From contig JANOAR010000057.1 in the NCBI GenBank assembly GCA_031411235.1, positions 1-60,906 on the forward strand: a stretch of 60,906 nt of DNA. The letters are read 5' to 3'. The notes beneath the pieces are model-generated. The model was not told the origin of the DNA and ran no database searches. It saw only the letters and a list, made by a program, of their open reading frames with translations. The stretch is from JANOAR01 sp031411235. GTDB taxonomy: Bacteria > Verrucomicrobiota > Verrucomicrobiia > Verrucomicrobiales > Verrucomicrobiaceae. Position 1 is the stretch's first letter. Each line of letters opens with the position of its first letter. Below, one piece after another: positions 15,228 to 23,493 of this stretch. A program made the translations under genes and the position numbers.

Positions 15228-16085
15228 TTAGGCATTCGCAGCCAATGCTGCTGTTGCTTTTGCCTTGGCCTCATCGGCCTTGCGCATGATCTCATCTGGG
15301 CTCGGGAGGGAGGCTAAAACATCGGCGGGGATGAAGCCATCGGTGACCATTTTGGTGAGGCATTTTTTGCGCTCTTCGAGGGCTTTGTCGGGGCTGCGCT
15401 CTTTACTGAAGCGACTCTTAGCGGCTTCGCTGCGGTTCTTCAGCGCGGCATAAATGTCGCCGCCGAGGAGGCTGCTGATGTCCACCTTCATCTTCTCGCG
15501 GCCCACATCGGCTTCGCTGATCTCATCGCCGTTGATCGGCCCCTGCTGGTACTTGGGGAACATGATGGCGACTTCGGGACAGACGCGGCTGCACGCGGGG
15601 CAGTTGGTCTTGCAGTTGTCGTTGTTCTGCACTTGGATTTTGTTGTCCTTGGACACGCCATAGACATCGAACAAGCAGAAGCTGAGGCACTGCATGCAGT
15701 TGGTGCAGCGCGAATAATCAATGACGGGAAACCAGGGCTTCCACACGCCAGGCTGGTTCATGGTGCGGTCGCCTCGGGCTTGATCGACGAGGGCAAGTAT
15801 AGCGCTGGCGTCGAGGTCTGTGATGTCGCGGGCTTCGACTTTGATCTTGCCGGTCACGTCTTCCAACTCGGGCGCGGTGCGGCCTGGGAAGGTACCGAGC
15901 ACCAACATGCTGCGGTCATCGTGCGGGAAGGCATTGCTGCTGCCCTGGGCCGTGGTGCGGGTGACGGCGTAGCCTTTGTCGAGCAGCACCGCCATGACCT
16001 TGGCGCGGGCTTCGGCGTTGAGCGGGATGGAGCCGGAACCTTCGTAGAGGACGACGCGGAGAGGGCGGTGGGTGTGGGTGATCAT
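15228..16085 (-). CDS. 8-Cys ferredoxin-domain protein with an N-terminal alpha/beta domain
   Basis: 285 aa. Residues 127-137 give CTNCMQCLSFC (CxxCxxCxxxC) and residues 158-170 give CKTNCPACSRVCP (CxxxCxxCxxxCP), enough for two [4Fe-4S] clusters. The first 115 residues (LRVVLYEGSGSIPLNAEARA) resemble a small alpha/beta fold and have no named family that I recognise. The C-terminal 90 residues are charged and helical. It lies downstream of a 112-aa Cys-containing gene on the same strand, separated by a heptamer inverted pair. An electron-transfer role is likely; its partner is unknown. Confidence 0.8.
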   Translation of the reverse strand: MITHTHRPLRVVLYEGSGSIPLNAEARAKVMAVLLDKGYAVTRTTAQGSSNAFPHDDRSMLVLGTFPGRTAPELEDVTGKIKVEARDITDLDASAILALVDQARGDRTMNQPGVWKPWFPVIDYSRCTNCMQCLSFCLFDVYGVSKDNKIQVQNNDNCKTNCPACSRVCPEVAIMFPKYQQGPINGDEISEADVGREKMKVDISSLLGGDIYAALKNRSEAAKSRFSKERSPDKALEERKKCLTKMVTDGFIPADVLASLPSPDEIMRKADEAKAKATAALAANA

Positions 16086-16093
16086 GGGAGCGG

Positions 16094-16121
16094 AAGGAAT
16101 ATGGAATAAGCAATAAGGGAG
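16094..16121. repeat. Heptamer-period tract 12 (GGAATAA type)
   Basis: AAGGAAT, ATGGAAT, AAGCAAT, AAGGGAG immediately upstream of the ferredoxin gene; the inverted partner of tract 13. Confidence 0.75.
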
Positions 16122-16190
16122 GGAAAGGGAAGAGGAGTGAAGATGGGATGGATCGTTGGGCTGCTGTCGCTGTTAGCCGCCCAGCCGGCC

Positions 16191-16225
16191 CCTTATTGCT
16201 TATTCCATTTTCCTTATTCCTTCCC
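16191..16225. repeat. Heptamer-period tract 13 (CCTTATT type)
   Basis: CCTTATT, GCTTATT, CCATTTT, CCTTATT, CCTTCCC. It supplies the last codons (RKME) and the stop codon of the 112-aa gene and is reverse-complementary to tract 12 across about 70 bases. Confidence 0.8.
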
Positions 16226-16538
16226 CACCTAGCATCTGTGTGGCGATGACTTCGGCGCTCTCGACGCGCATGTTTAAAATCTCGGCACCGTCCTCGGGCA
16301 AGGGCGCTCCACATTGTTGAAAAAGGCCGCGCACGACGCGTGGGTAGCAAGCGGCGATGCGCAGTGGGGTGGCGGTGGCAAAGGCTTTGAGGCGTTCATC
16401 GCGATGGGCGGCCATCTCGCAGAGGTCGGCTACCGTTTCAAAGCTGGCACCGGATTCGCAGAGTTTGGCGAGGACGCTGTCCTTCACTCCCTGGGGGACA
16501 ACTTGGGCGTAGGCGCAGCGACAGTAGAGGAGATTCAT
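16200..16538 (-). CDS. Conserved-looking Cys-containing small protein, partner of the ferredoxin
   Basis: 112 aa from ATG at 16538 (MNLLYCRCAYAQVVP); the frame is open 38 codons further but that part shows no domain. Cysteines occur as YCRC near the start, then singly at KLCESG, DLCEMA, AACYPR and QQCGAP, spaced as metal or cluster ligands might be. I do not recognise the family; the segment IAACYPRVVRGLF is reminiscent of proteins near heterodisulfide-reductase-like or ferredoxin genes. The gene is between a 49-aa Cys-rich peptide gene and the ferredoxin, all on the minus strand. Its last four codons lie in a heptamer repeat. Confidence 0.65.
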   Translation of the reverse strand: MNLLYCRCAYAQVVPQGVKDSVLAKLCESGASFETVADLCEMAAHRDERLKAFATATPLRIAACYPRVVRGLFQQCGAPLPEDGAEILNMRVESAEVIATQMLGGEGIRKME

Positions 16539-16617
16539 GGAGGCGTGTAGAAGGTGTGGCTGGGAGCCTGAAGCGGCGGCGATGGTGTCGCAAACGCTGG
16601 CTTGATGCAATGGGGTT

Positions 16618-16767
16618 TCAGCGGGCCTTCGGCTTGCTGCAATCACAGCCACCGCCGCAACTCGTCTTGCCCCGGTTGCGAAGGGCGCGTGCGATGAAGA
16701 GCACGATGGTGAGTGCTACAATGGTGAGTGCGATGATGCTTTGCCAGTCGGCGGGAGTCGAGTTCAT
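16618..16767 (-). CDS. FeoB-associated-type Cys-rich membrane peptide
   Basis: 49 aa, below usual gene-finder length. Reads MNSTPADWQ, then one membrane helix (IIALTIVALTIVLFIA), a basic RALRNRGK, then TSCGGGCDCSKPKAR. The plan helix + basic turn + C-G-G-x-C-x-C is that of the FeoB-associated Cys-rich membrane proteins found beside feoB in many bacteria. Here feoAB begin about 900 bases away on the same strand but are separated by a divergent zeta-type kinase gene. It may therefore serve FeoB from a neighbouring transcript or have joined the ferredoxin unit downstream. Confidence 0.75.
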   Translation of the reverse strand: MNSTPADWQSIIALTIVALTIVLFIARALRNRGKTSCGGGCDCSKPKAR

Positions 16768-16853
16768 GGGGCGAGAATAGAACGGAAGGGCAGGGGACGC
16801 TAGCGGGCTTATGACTCGCGCAGGGCTAGAGGCTGGGCCACTGTGCCGCCTCC

Positions 16854-17633
16854 ATGATCACGCCTATCTCCTCCGAAGATCGCTCAAGCTCGGTGCCTCT
16901 CGTTGCGAAAACCTCGCGAATGCTTTGCCTCATCGGTGGCTGCAACGGCGCAGGCAAGACGACGCTGGCTCGCGAACTATTGCCACGCATGGGCATCATG
17001 CGTTTCCTCAATGCGGATGAATTGGCCAAGGGGCTTTCGCCGCTGGATCCTTCGCTGGTGGCCTTCAAGGCGGGGCGTCTATTGCTGGAGGAGATGCGCT
17101 CGTTGCTCGCGGCGGGCAGTAGCTTTGCCATCGAGTCCACGCTCAGCGGCAAGACCTACGTGGCGATGCTGCGCGATGCGAAGGCGCGGGGGTATCGGAT
17201 CGTGCTGCATTACATCGTGATTGGCTCGGCGAGCCAGGCGGTGGAGCGCGTCAGCCTACGGGTGAAGATGGGTGGGCATGATGTCCCTGCGGACGATGTG
17301 ACGCGCCGGTTTGAGCGCAGTCGGAAGCACTTTTTGGAGGACTATGTGCCGCTTGCCGATGAGTGGGGACTGTGGGATAACATCAATCCGCCTGCGGTTG
17401 AAATCGCGTCCAGCGTCACTCACAACACTCAACAACTTCGCGCCATGCTCACCGAAACTAAGCTCATGGAAACCGCTCCTCCTGTGGAGTCGGAAATGTC
17501 TCGCATGGTTCTCGAAGCCAGCCGCGTGGCCACGGCCAAGATGCTCGATCTCTACAAGCGCATGGGCATCAAGGTAACGCCGCAGATGACGCTGGCACCG
17601 CAGCGCAAGAAGCGCACGCCAGCGACGAAATAG
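16854..17633 (+). CDS. Zeta-toxin-like P-loop kinase
   Basis: 259 aa. After about 22 lead residues it has MLCLIGGCNGAGKTTLAREL (Walker A), FLNADELAKGLSP, FAIESTLSGKTYVAML and VSLRVKMGGHDVP with TRRFERSRKHF, the order of the zeta-toxin/UNAG-kinase-like family. Chromosomal members often phosphorylate small substrates and are not always toxins. No epsilon-type antitoxin is next to it. It is the only plus-strand gene between 1 and 21.6 kb and splits the feo region; its stop is 7 bases from the feoB stop, tail to tail. A later start at M23 is possible. Confidence 0.85.
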   Translation: MITPISSEDRSSSVPLVAKTSRMLCLIGGCNGAGKTTLARELLPRMGIMRFLNADELAKGLSPLDPSLVAFKAGRLLLEEMRSLLAAGSSFAIESTLSGKTYVAMLRDAKARGYRIVLHYIVIGSASQAVERVSLRVKMGGHDVPADDVTRRFERSRKHFLEDYVPLADEWGLWDNINPPAVEIASSVTHNTQQLRAMLTETKLMETAPPVESEMSRMVLEASRVATAKMLDLYKRMGIKVTPQMTLAPQRKKRTPATK

Positions 17634-17640
17634 TCGCCGA

Positions 17641-19740
17641 TCACCACCCCACAGCGCTGCCCACTTGGTAAACCAGCAGCGCTGCGACATAGGCGGTGCC
17701 GCTCATGTAGCCGAGTTGGAACAGCGCCCAGCCCCAGGAGTTCGTCTCTCGTTTCACAATGGCGATGGTGCTCATGCATTGCATGGCGAAGACGTAGAAG
17801 ATTAGCAAACTCAGGCAGACCAGAGGCGAGTAAATCGCTCGGCCATCGGGCCAGCGCTCGGCCAGCAGGCGCTGGCGCAACGGCTGGATGTCGTCTTCAT
17901 CTTCGTTCTCCACAGCATAGACGACGCTCATGGTGTTCACAAAAACCTCACGCGCAGCGAAGGAACTGATGAGCCCGATGCCGATCTTCCAGTCGTAGCC
18001 GAGGGGTTTGATGATGGGCTCGATGAGATGCCCCGCACGGCCTGCGAAGCTGTGGGCGAGTTGCTCAGACTTTGTCGTGTCTTGGGCGCTTTTGGGATAC
18101 GTCGAGGCGAACCAAATGATGATGGTGAAGCCCAGGATGACCGAGCCTGCACGCACGATGAACAGCCGCGCACGCTCCCACAGATGCAGCAGGATGCCGC
18201 GCAGGGCAGGCAGCTTGTAGTCGGGCATTTCCAGGATCATCGGTGATGAAACGCCGGGCATCACGGTGCGGTTAAACAACCAGGCAAAGGCGAACGCGCC
18301 GCCAAGCCCCAGGGCGTAGAGCCCAAGCATCGTGCCGACCTTCGTCAGGGTGGGCACCTCGCTCGCGGGTACCATCGTGGCGATGAGCAGCAGGTACACC
18401 GGGATGCGTGCCGAACAGGCCGTCAGCGGGATCACCAGGATGCTGATCAATCTGTCCTTGGGGCTGTCGATGGTGCGCGTGGCCATGATGCTGGGCACGG
18501 CGCAGGCGTGAGCGCTGAGCAGTGGCAGAAAGGCTTTCCCATTCAGCCCGACGATGCTCATCAGCCTGTCCATGATGAATGCGGCGCGCGCCATGTAGCC
18601 CGTGTCTTCCAGCAGTCCGATGAAGAAAAAGAGGATCAAGATCTGCGGCAGAAACACCAGTCCATTGCCCACGCCGACGATGACTCCATTGACGATGAGA
18701 TCGCTCAGGTCGCCTTCGCTCATGTGCCCCTGCACCCACTCGCCAAGCCAGCCAATGCCCGCCTCGATCCATCCCATTGGGGCCTCCGCGACGCTGAACA
18801 TCATGTAAAACAGCAGCGCCAGGATAGCGACAAAACACACCCCGCCCCAGAGCGGATGCAGCAGCACCGCGTCGATACGATCCGTCGTCGTGCGCTGTGT
18901 TTCGCTAGGCCTTTGCAACACATCGCGGCACAGCAGGCCGATGACGCCATAGCGCCCGTTGACGAGCTGATCCTCCCAGCCAGGGAAGGCTTTTTCCAAG
19001 CTCTGCCGGCACGCCACAATGGGGGCTAGGTGCTCATCGCGGATGCCATAATGCAGTGGGTCGTGGTCGCTGATCAAATACAGCGGCTCCAGCAACGTCG
19101 CGCCTTTGTGGACGGCTCCCGCTTGCTCCAGCACGTCGCGACTGCATTGCAGTTCATCGCGTACTAGCGCAGGCAGCGTGGGGCATTGCCAGCGTGGCGC
19201 GGGCAGGTCGGCGCGGCTCATCGCGACCTTTAGCTCGATGATGCCTTTGCCTGTGTTCGCTTGCATCGGGATGATAGGAATGCCGAGGCGTTGTTCCAGC
19301 TTCGCCACGTCGATGCGCCATAATTTCTCCGTGGCCACGTCGATCATGTTCAGCACCAGGATGGCGGGCAGGCCCAGCTCCAGCACTTGCGTTACCAGAT
19401 ACAGATTGCGCTCCAAGTTCGAGGCATCGGCGATGCAGATGACGCGGTCGGGCCGCTGCGTATCAGCTTGTCGGCCTAGCAACACATCACGCAGCACTGC
19501 CTCATCGGGCGAGCGTGCGTTCAAGCTGTAAGCGCCTGGCAGGTCAATGATTTGTAGCTTTTTGCCGTGTTGCGAGAGGCACTCGCCGATCTTTTTTTCC
19601 ACCGTCACCCCAGGGTAGTTCGCCACCTTTTGGCGCAAGCCCGTGAGGGCGTTGAACAGCGTCGTCTTGCCGCAGTTCGGATTGCCCACGAGGGCGAAAA
19701 GAGGCATGTGAGGCGTGGCGTTGGTTGATGGGGCACTCAT
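17641..19740 (-). CDS. feoB: Ferrous iron transporter FeoB
   Basis: 699 aa. N-terminal G domain: ALVGNPNCGKTTLFNALTG (G1), DLPGAYSL (G3), VLNMIDVA (G4), then a helical insertion domain. The membrane part has paired gate regions: FLPQILILFFFIGLLEDTGY, AHACAVPSIMATR, LTACSARIPVY and a second VSSPMILEMPDYKLP. It imports Fe(II) across the inner membrane. The length is slightly short of the 750-aa E. coli type but all core parts are there. The start overlaps the feoA stop as ATGA. Confidence 0.97.
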   Translation of the reverse strand: MSAPSTNATPHMPLFALVGNPNCGKTTLFNALTGLRQKVANYPGVTVEKKIGECLSQHGKKLQIIDLPGAYSLNARSPDEAVLRDVLLGRQADTQRPDRVICIADASNLERNLYLVTQVLELGLPAILVLNMIDVATEKLWRIDVAKLEQRLGIPIIPMQANTGKGIIELKVAMSRADLPAPRWQCPTLPALVRDELQCSRDVLEQAGAVHKGATLLEPLYLISDHDPLHYGIRDEHLAPIVACRQSLEKAFPGWEDQLVNGRYGVIGLLCRDVLQRPSETQRTTTDRIDAVLLHPLWGGVCFVAILALLFYMMFSVAEAPMGWIEAGIGWLGEWVQGHMSEGDLSDLIVNGVIVGVGNGLVFLPQILILFFFIGLLEDTGYMARAAFIMDRLMSIVGLNGKAFLPLLSAHACAVPSIMATRTIDSPKDRLISILVIPLTACSARIPVYLLLIATMVPASEVPTLTKVGTMLGLYALGLGGAFAFAWLFNRTVMPGVSSPMILEMPDYKLPALRGILLHLWERARLFIVRAGSVILGFTIIIWFASTYPKSAQDTTKSEQLAHSFAGRAGHLIEPIIKPLGYDWKIGIGLISSFAAREVFVNTMSVVYAVENEDEDDIQPLRQRLLAERWPDGRAIYSPLVCLSLLIFYVFAMQCMSTIAIVKRETNSWGWALFQLGYMSGTAYVAALLVYQVGSAVGW

Positions 19741-19991
19741 GGTTGCACAGCTCCGATAACGCTGGTGATCTCGATAAAGCTCGCCTCGTGGTTGCGCATC
19801 GCGATGTGCGAGCCCCGCACGCTGATTTCGATGGGTTCGCCCAGGGGCGCACGCCGCAGCAGTGTCACCGCCGTGCCGGGCACTAGGCCCATCTCGCGCA
19901 GCCGGGTGAGCCCCGAACGGCCCGAGGGCATGGCTTGGATCACGGCAGAGTCGCCTTCAGCGAGGTCGGAGAGCTTCGTTTTTTGCTGCAT
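19737..19991 (-). CDS. feoA: Ferrous iron transport accessory protein FeoA
   Basis: 84 aa from ATG at 19991 (MQQKTKLSDLAEGDSAVIQA); the frame is open 35 codons higher but without family sequence. An SH3-like fold with the FeoA signature LTRLREMGLVPGTAVTLLRR and a final RNHEASFIEI. FeoA activates or stabilises FeoB. ATGA overlap with feoB shows a two-gene operon. I see no convincing Fur box in 19992-20145. Confidence 0.93.
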   Translation of the reverse strand: MQQKTKLSDLAEGDSAVIQAMPSGRSGLTRLREMGLVPGTAVTLLRRAPLGEPIEISVRGSHIAMRNHEASFIEITSVIGAVQP

Positions 19992-20145
19992 GAGTGTGGC
20001 GACTGGGGTAGGGCGGACTGACCCAGCCTGCCATGTTAGGTGGTAGCTGGCTCTCGCTGAGGGAGGGATCATTGTTGAGAACGCGTCGCAAGACAAATGG
20101 AATGTCGTTTTTTGGCAACATCATCATGGCTACGGCCAAGCCCAG

Positions 20146-21129
20146 TCAGCGCTTCTTCTTGGCGGCGAAATCTACTCGCAGCACGATGGGCCTATGATCG
20201 CTCGCCTCGGCAAAGTCACGGCTCGTGTAGATCATCGACTCGCGCGTGTTCACATGCGGGCGTAGCGCCGGGGAAACGAAGAAATAATCGAAGCGCGAAT
20301 ACACGTCCTGGTAGTCCCAGAAGTGCGTCCACACCTCGCCATTCGCATCGCGCAGGAAAACATCCGTCAGGTGCTTCGGTGGATCCGCCGCAGTCCCCAG
20401 TATCTCTGCGATGGGCGGCTCCTGGCGGTTCTCATTGAAGTCGCCGTAGAGCAGCACCTTGGTCGTCGGATCAGCTTGTAGAATGCCTTCAATATGCAGC
20501 CGCAGCAGATGCGCCTCGTTGCGTCGCATCAGCGCTTGGTCGGCCTCGGTGACTTCGCGTTTCGACTTTAGATGCACTCCCACGCAGCGCAGGGCCAGCG
20601 CGGGTGCCACCTGTATCGTCACATCGAGAAAGCCTCGATTCACCGGGAAGCGCTGCTCGCCGATCAGATACGTCAGTGCCGTCTGCGAGTGCCGCTCGGT
20701 GATCGGGTAGCGGCTTAGCAGTGCCAGCATACGATGCGGATCACCGCCGTGGGTGTGCTCGCTGTGGGGGTAAACCAGGCCCTCCGCCGCGAGCCGTGTT
20801 TGCAGGTCTTTCAGATCTGCCTCCGAGCCGATCTCGCACACCCCCAGCACATCGGCATCGATCGCCACGAGAGTCTGCACCACCGCGTTTTTTTCCTTCT
20901 CCGGCTTCGGCGTCTCGGCTCCACCTACCGAGCCCAAGCGACGATCCATCCGCAGCCAGTTTTTCAAATTATAGCTGCACAGGATCGCGTGGTCGGGGGC
21001 GCTCGGCTTTTCAGCCTTATCCTCAGCCGCCTTGCCCAGGCCCCAAGGTACCAAAAAAGCAATGGCGACCCGTGCTAGCACAGGTCGCCATGGAGAGAGT
21101 CGCAGGGAGATCACACTCGACATTGTCAT
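20146..21129 (-). CDS. Exported endonuclease/exonuclease/phosphatase-family protein
   Basis: 327 aa. Signal peptide in residues 1-35 (VLARVAIAFLVPWGLGKAAE). Motifs of the DNase I-like metal phosphoesterase fold in order: LCSYNLKNWL, DVLGVCEIGSEADLKDLQ (Glu ligand), LRCVGVHLKSKR, VLLYGDFNENRQEP (Asp/Asn), FDYFFVSPAL and SDHRPIVLRV (catalytic Asp-His). The substrate could be nucleic acid or a phosphoester; the sequence does not say. It is followed after 20 bases by the divergently placed end of tatA on the same strand, so the order is tatA then this gene, perhaps co-transcribed. Confidence 0.9.
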   Translation of the reverse strand: MTMSSVISLRLSPWRPVLARVAIAFLVPWGLGKAAEDKAEKPSAPDHAILCSYNLKNWLRMDRRLGSVGGAETPKPEKEKNAVVQTLVAIDADVLGVCEIGSEADLKDLQTRLAAEGLVYPHSEHTHGGDPHRMLALLSRYPITERHSQTALTYLIGEQRFPVNRGFLDVTIQVAPALALRCVGVHLKSKREVTEADQALMRRNEAHLLRLHIEGILQADPTTKVLLYGDFNENRQEPPIAEILGTAADPPKHLTDVFLRDANGEVWTHFWDYQDVYSRFDYFFVSPALRPHVNTRESMIYTSRDFAEASDHRPIVLRVDFAAKKKR

Positions 21130-21147
21130 GCGTGACTCTGGCTAAAC

Positions 21148-21441
21148 TTAGATGTCTTCGCTTTCCCGCGAGCGAGTCGGAGTCGCGCTCACATCGCGAG
21201 TCTCTGTGGCCGATTTTGGCAACTCGCGGCGCTTGCGCTCCTCGGCTTCCTCATCGGCAGCGCTGCGGTGCAGTTCAGTTTCAAAGTCATCTTTGGCGCG
21301 CTTAAATTCACCCATGCTGCGCCCGAGGCTACGAGCAAAAGTGGGCAGCTTCTTGGCTCCAAAAAGGACAAGGATAAGGACGGCGATGATGACCATCTCG
21401 GGCGTGCCGAGAGGGCCAATGGCTAGAAGGGCGGTATTCAT
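21148..21441 (-). CDS. tatA: Twin-arginine translocase TatA/TatE
   Basis: 97 aa. One N-terminal membrane helix (MVIIAVLILVLFGAKKLP) containing the FG hinge, an amphipathic helix (FARSLGRSMGEFKRAKDDFE), and a charged disordered tail rich in E, R and S. TatA forms the variable pore through which folded Tat substrates pass. No tatB or tatC is nearby. It is upstream of the exported phosphoesterase gene. Confidence 0.93.
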   Translation of the reverse strand: MNTALLAIGPLGTPEMVIIAVLILVLFGAKKLPTFARSLGRSMGEFKRAKDDFETELHRSAADEEAEERKRRELPKSATETRDVSATPTRSRESEDI

Positions 21442-21550
21442 GGTTTGTTTGTATAGGAGGGTTAACGGCTTGGTGCAATGTGGACTTTCAGTAGTGCATC
21501 TCTGATACGTCCCCCGTGCAACGTCTGAGGGCAGTATTTGTTGGAGTGGG

Positions 21551-21592
21551 GAAAGGCAAAATATAAAAGGTAAAACGGAAAGTGCAGAAAGA
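21551..21592. repeat. Heptamer-period tract 14 (AAAAGGT type)
   Basis: GAAAGGC, AAAATAT, AAAAGGT, AAAACGG, AAAGTGC: an A-rich 7-bp rhythm upstream of the protease gene. More degenerate than the others. Confidence 0.65.
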
Positions 21593-21645
21593 GCATCCCG
21601 CGCCTTCGTTTTGCCTCTCCCCTACATTCATCCCATTCCATCGCC

Positions 21646-22572
21646 ATGTTTCGTCTCCCGCTCAGCCTCTTCCTCGCGCTCGCCCCACTGGGCCTCTTCG
21701 CCCAGGCCCCCGGCGTCCCCATTTATACCATGGGCAAAGGCAGCCAACGCGACGCCCCGCTGCTCAAGCAATGCAAAACACTGCTCACCGCCAAGGCCTT
21801 GCTTCCCGCCACCCAAGTCGATGCCCAGCTCACACGCACCACCTGCACCCTGGCCCTGCCACCCGCAGGCAAGACCAAGCTGGAGAGCCGCCAGCTCTGG
21901 GCGCGAGCCCGGCAGACCCACCTGCTCATCGGTTGGTACTACCTCTGCAAAAAATGTGAGCGCTGGCACCTCGACCTCGCAGGCGGCTACGCCATCACCC
22001 AAGACAGTGCCGCCACCTGCGGCCACCTCCTCAATCATGACGACATGAAGGAAGCCTACCTCATCGCCATCGACGACCAAGACCACGTCATCCCCGTCAC
22101 CGAAGTCCTCGCCTTCAACCGCGCCACCGACAGCGCCATCCTCAGACTCAAAACGGATCAACTCACCCCCTTGCCCCTCAGCCTCGACGTCATCCCCGGC
22201 GACAAGGTCTATTGTTTCAGCGACCCCATCGACCGCCGAGGCTTCTATAGCGAAGGCATCGTCAATCAATTCATCAAGCGCCCCTTCCTCCGCCCCACCG
22301 ACTTCCCCGCAGCCGAACGCGCCGCCCTCGCCACAATCGACACCCCCATCTGGCTCACCGTCAGCAGCGACTGGGCCCCCGGCTCCAGCGGCTCCGCCCT
22401 CCTCGACACCCAAGGCAACGCCATCGGCCATGTCTCCGAAATCCAGTCCATCCTCGAAGACCCCGTCACCAGCGATAGCAAAAAAAACGTCCGCCAGACG
22501 CGAGGCACCGTCATCATCTTCCACGACGCCATCGCCGCCAGCAACATACGTGCTCTTATTTCCGCGCCGTAG
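21646..22572 (+). CDS. Exported trypsin-like serine protease domain protein
   Basis: 308 aa. Signal peptide MFRLPLSLFLALAPLGLFAQ. The chymotrypsin-type triad can be placed: His in GGYAITQDSAATCGHLL (about residue 128), Asp in FNRATDSAILRL (about 164), and Ser in DWAPGSSGSALLD (about 251). The C-K-K-C pair before the His and a further Cys may form disulfides or bind metal. No PDZ domain follows, so it differs from DegP. The stop TAG is the first part of a palindromic repeat (22569-22592). The substrate is unknown. Confidence 0.8.
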   Translation: MFRLPLSLFLALAPLGLFAQAPGVPIYTMGKGSQRDAPLLKQCKTLLTAKALLPATQVDAQLTRTTCTLALPPAGKTKLESRQLWARARQTHLLIGWYYLCKKCERWHLDLAGGYAITQDSAATCGHLLNHDDMKEAYLIAIDDQDHVIPVTEVLAFNRATDSAILRLKTDQLTPLPLSLDVIPGDKVYCFSDPIDRRGFYSEGIVNQFIKRPFLRPTDFPAAERAALATIDTPIWLTVSSDWAPGSSGSALLDTQGNAIGHVSEIQSILEDPVTSDSKKNVRQTRGTVIIFHDAIAASNIRALISAP

Positions 22573-22592
22573 GCGCATTCGCCAGAATGCAG
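22569..22592. repeat. Palindromic repeat at a stop codon, copy 1
   Basis: Begins GTAGGCGCATTCGCCAGA; stem GCATTC/GAATGC with a GCCA loop. The TAG stop of the protease gene lies in it. A near-identical element follows the giant gene at 48600. Confidence 0.8.
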
Positions 22593-22603
22593 TAAAACCC
22601 GCC

Positions 22604-23176
22604 CTAGGGGTTCATCTCCGAGATCCGAAACTCCCGGCTCAGCATCAAGCTCAGCTCCCGCATCGTCCCCCGCAGCCGCTCCCGCACCCCCAGCATCGTC
22701 GCATCCCAGCTAGGATCTGCCGGAGCCTCCAGCACCCGCTCACAGCGCACCGAGAGCGGCAGCTTCCTCTTCTTGTTCCCCGCCAGCGCCAGCAATCCTT
22801 CCACCTCCGCCTCCAGGCGTTTCGCCTCCAGTATCGTCGTCATCGCAGCCTCTGCCGTCACCTCCGCCGCCGCCAGCCGCACCAGTTGTTGGCATTCGAA
22901 TACCCGGCACCGCTCCGGCCTCGCTGCATAGACCGAGCACTGGCAGGGAGCCCCCACCTCCGCTCGCCCCCCCTTGCACGGCTTAAAAGAAGGGCACGGT
23001 TGCTGGATAAAGCTCATCCCTCGCTTGTGCTTCAGCATCAGCCCCGCCGCCGCCAGCGCCTTAGCCGAGTCTGCCGGTTGGAGCCTCACTTGGTGAAACA
23101 TCGCCCCATTGCAGCACAGACCACACGCCTTGCATAGGCGGGAGGCAACAGCAGTAGCATCAGTAACGGGGCTCAT
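22604..23176 (-). CDS. YkgJ-type cysteine-cluster protein
   Basis: 190 aa. N-terminal CKACGLCCNGAMF, then CPSFKPCKGG and CQCSVYAARPERCRVFEC: the eight-odd cysteines of the YkgJ/CxxCxxCC family, thought to bind zinc or an Fe-S cluster. The C-terminal 100 residues are helical and charged. The biochemical function of the family is not established. It is transcribed away from the giant gene and converges on the protease gene 31 bases away. Confidence 0.85.
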   Translation of the reverse strand: MSPVTDATAVASRLCKACGLCCNGAMFHQVRLQPADSAKALAAAGLMLKHKRGMSFIQQPCPSFKPCKGGRAEVGAPCQCSVYAARPERCRVFECQQLVRLAAAEVTAEAAMTTILEAKRLEAEVEGLLALAGNKKRKLPLSVRCERVLEAPADPSWDATMLGVRERLRGTMRELSLMLSREFRISEMNP

Positions 23177-23310
23177 AAGCGGGCACCTCCCTAGCCGCAG
23201 CAGTCATCCAAATCAACACGCTAGCCGATCTGTCCAAGCTCCAAGGCCTCGCCAAATCCAACGAGGCACAACCTGCGCCCTGGAACGCCCGCCCCAAGGC
23301 CATGAATCGC

Positions 23311-23347
23311 CACGTTGGAGTACGAGGCTTTAGCCGATCTGTCCTCG
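23311..23347 (-). repeat. REP element, copy 1
   Basis: Contains CTCCAACG and GGCTAAAGCCT cores on the minus strand, with the TACGAGG variant between them, followed by a GACAGATCGG-type flank. Matches the copies at 48.7 and 50.5 kb. Confidence 0.88.
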
Positions 23348-23425
23348 CTCCGAGCCCTCACCAACCCAACGAGTCACCACGGCCTATGGTTCCCAAGCCA
23401 AAGTGGCGCAGGCTTCCAGCCTGTG

Positions 23426-23445
23426 CTTCCCACTTCCCACTTCCG
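23426..23445. repeat. Heptamer-period tract 15 (CTTCCCA type)
   Basis: CTTCCCA, CTTCCCA, CTTCCG; a short tract next to the AGGCTTCCAGCCT hairpin. Confidence 0.75.
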
Positions 23446-23493
23446 CACCCGGCTCATCCGTATTAGGTTAAATTTCCTGGGTATATTCACGTG

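Noticed and set aside
19992..20145. Fur or DtxR box before feoA
   Set aside because: I looked for a GATAATGATAATC-like or TTAGGTTAGCC-like site; only short partial matches appear.
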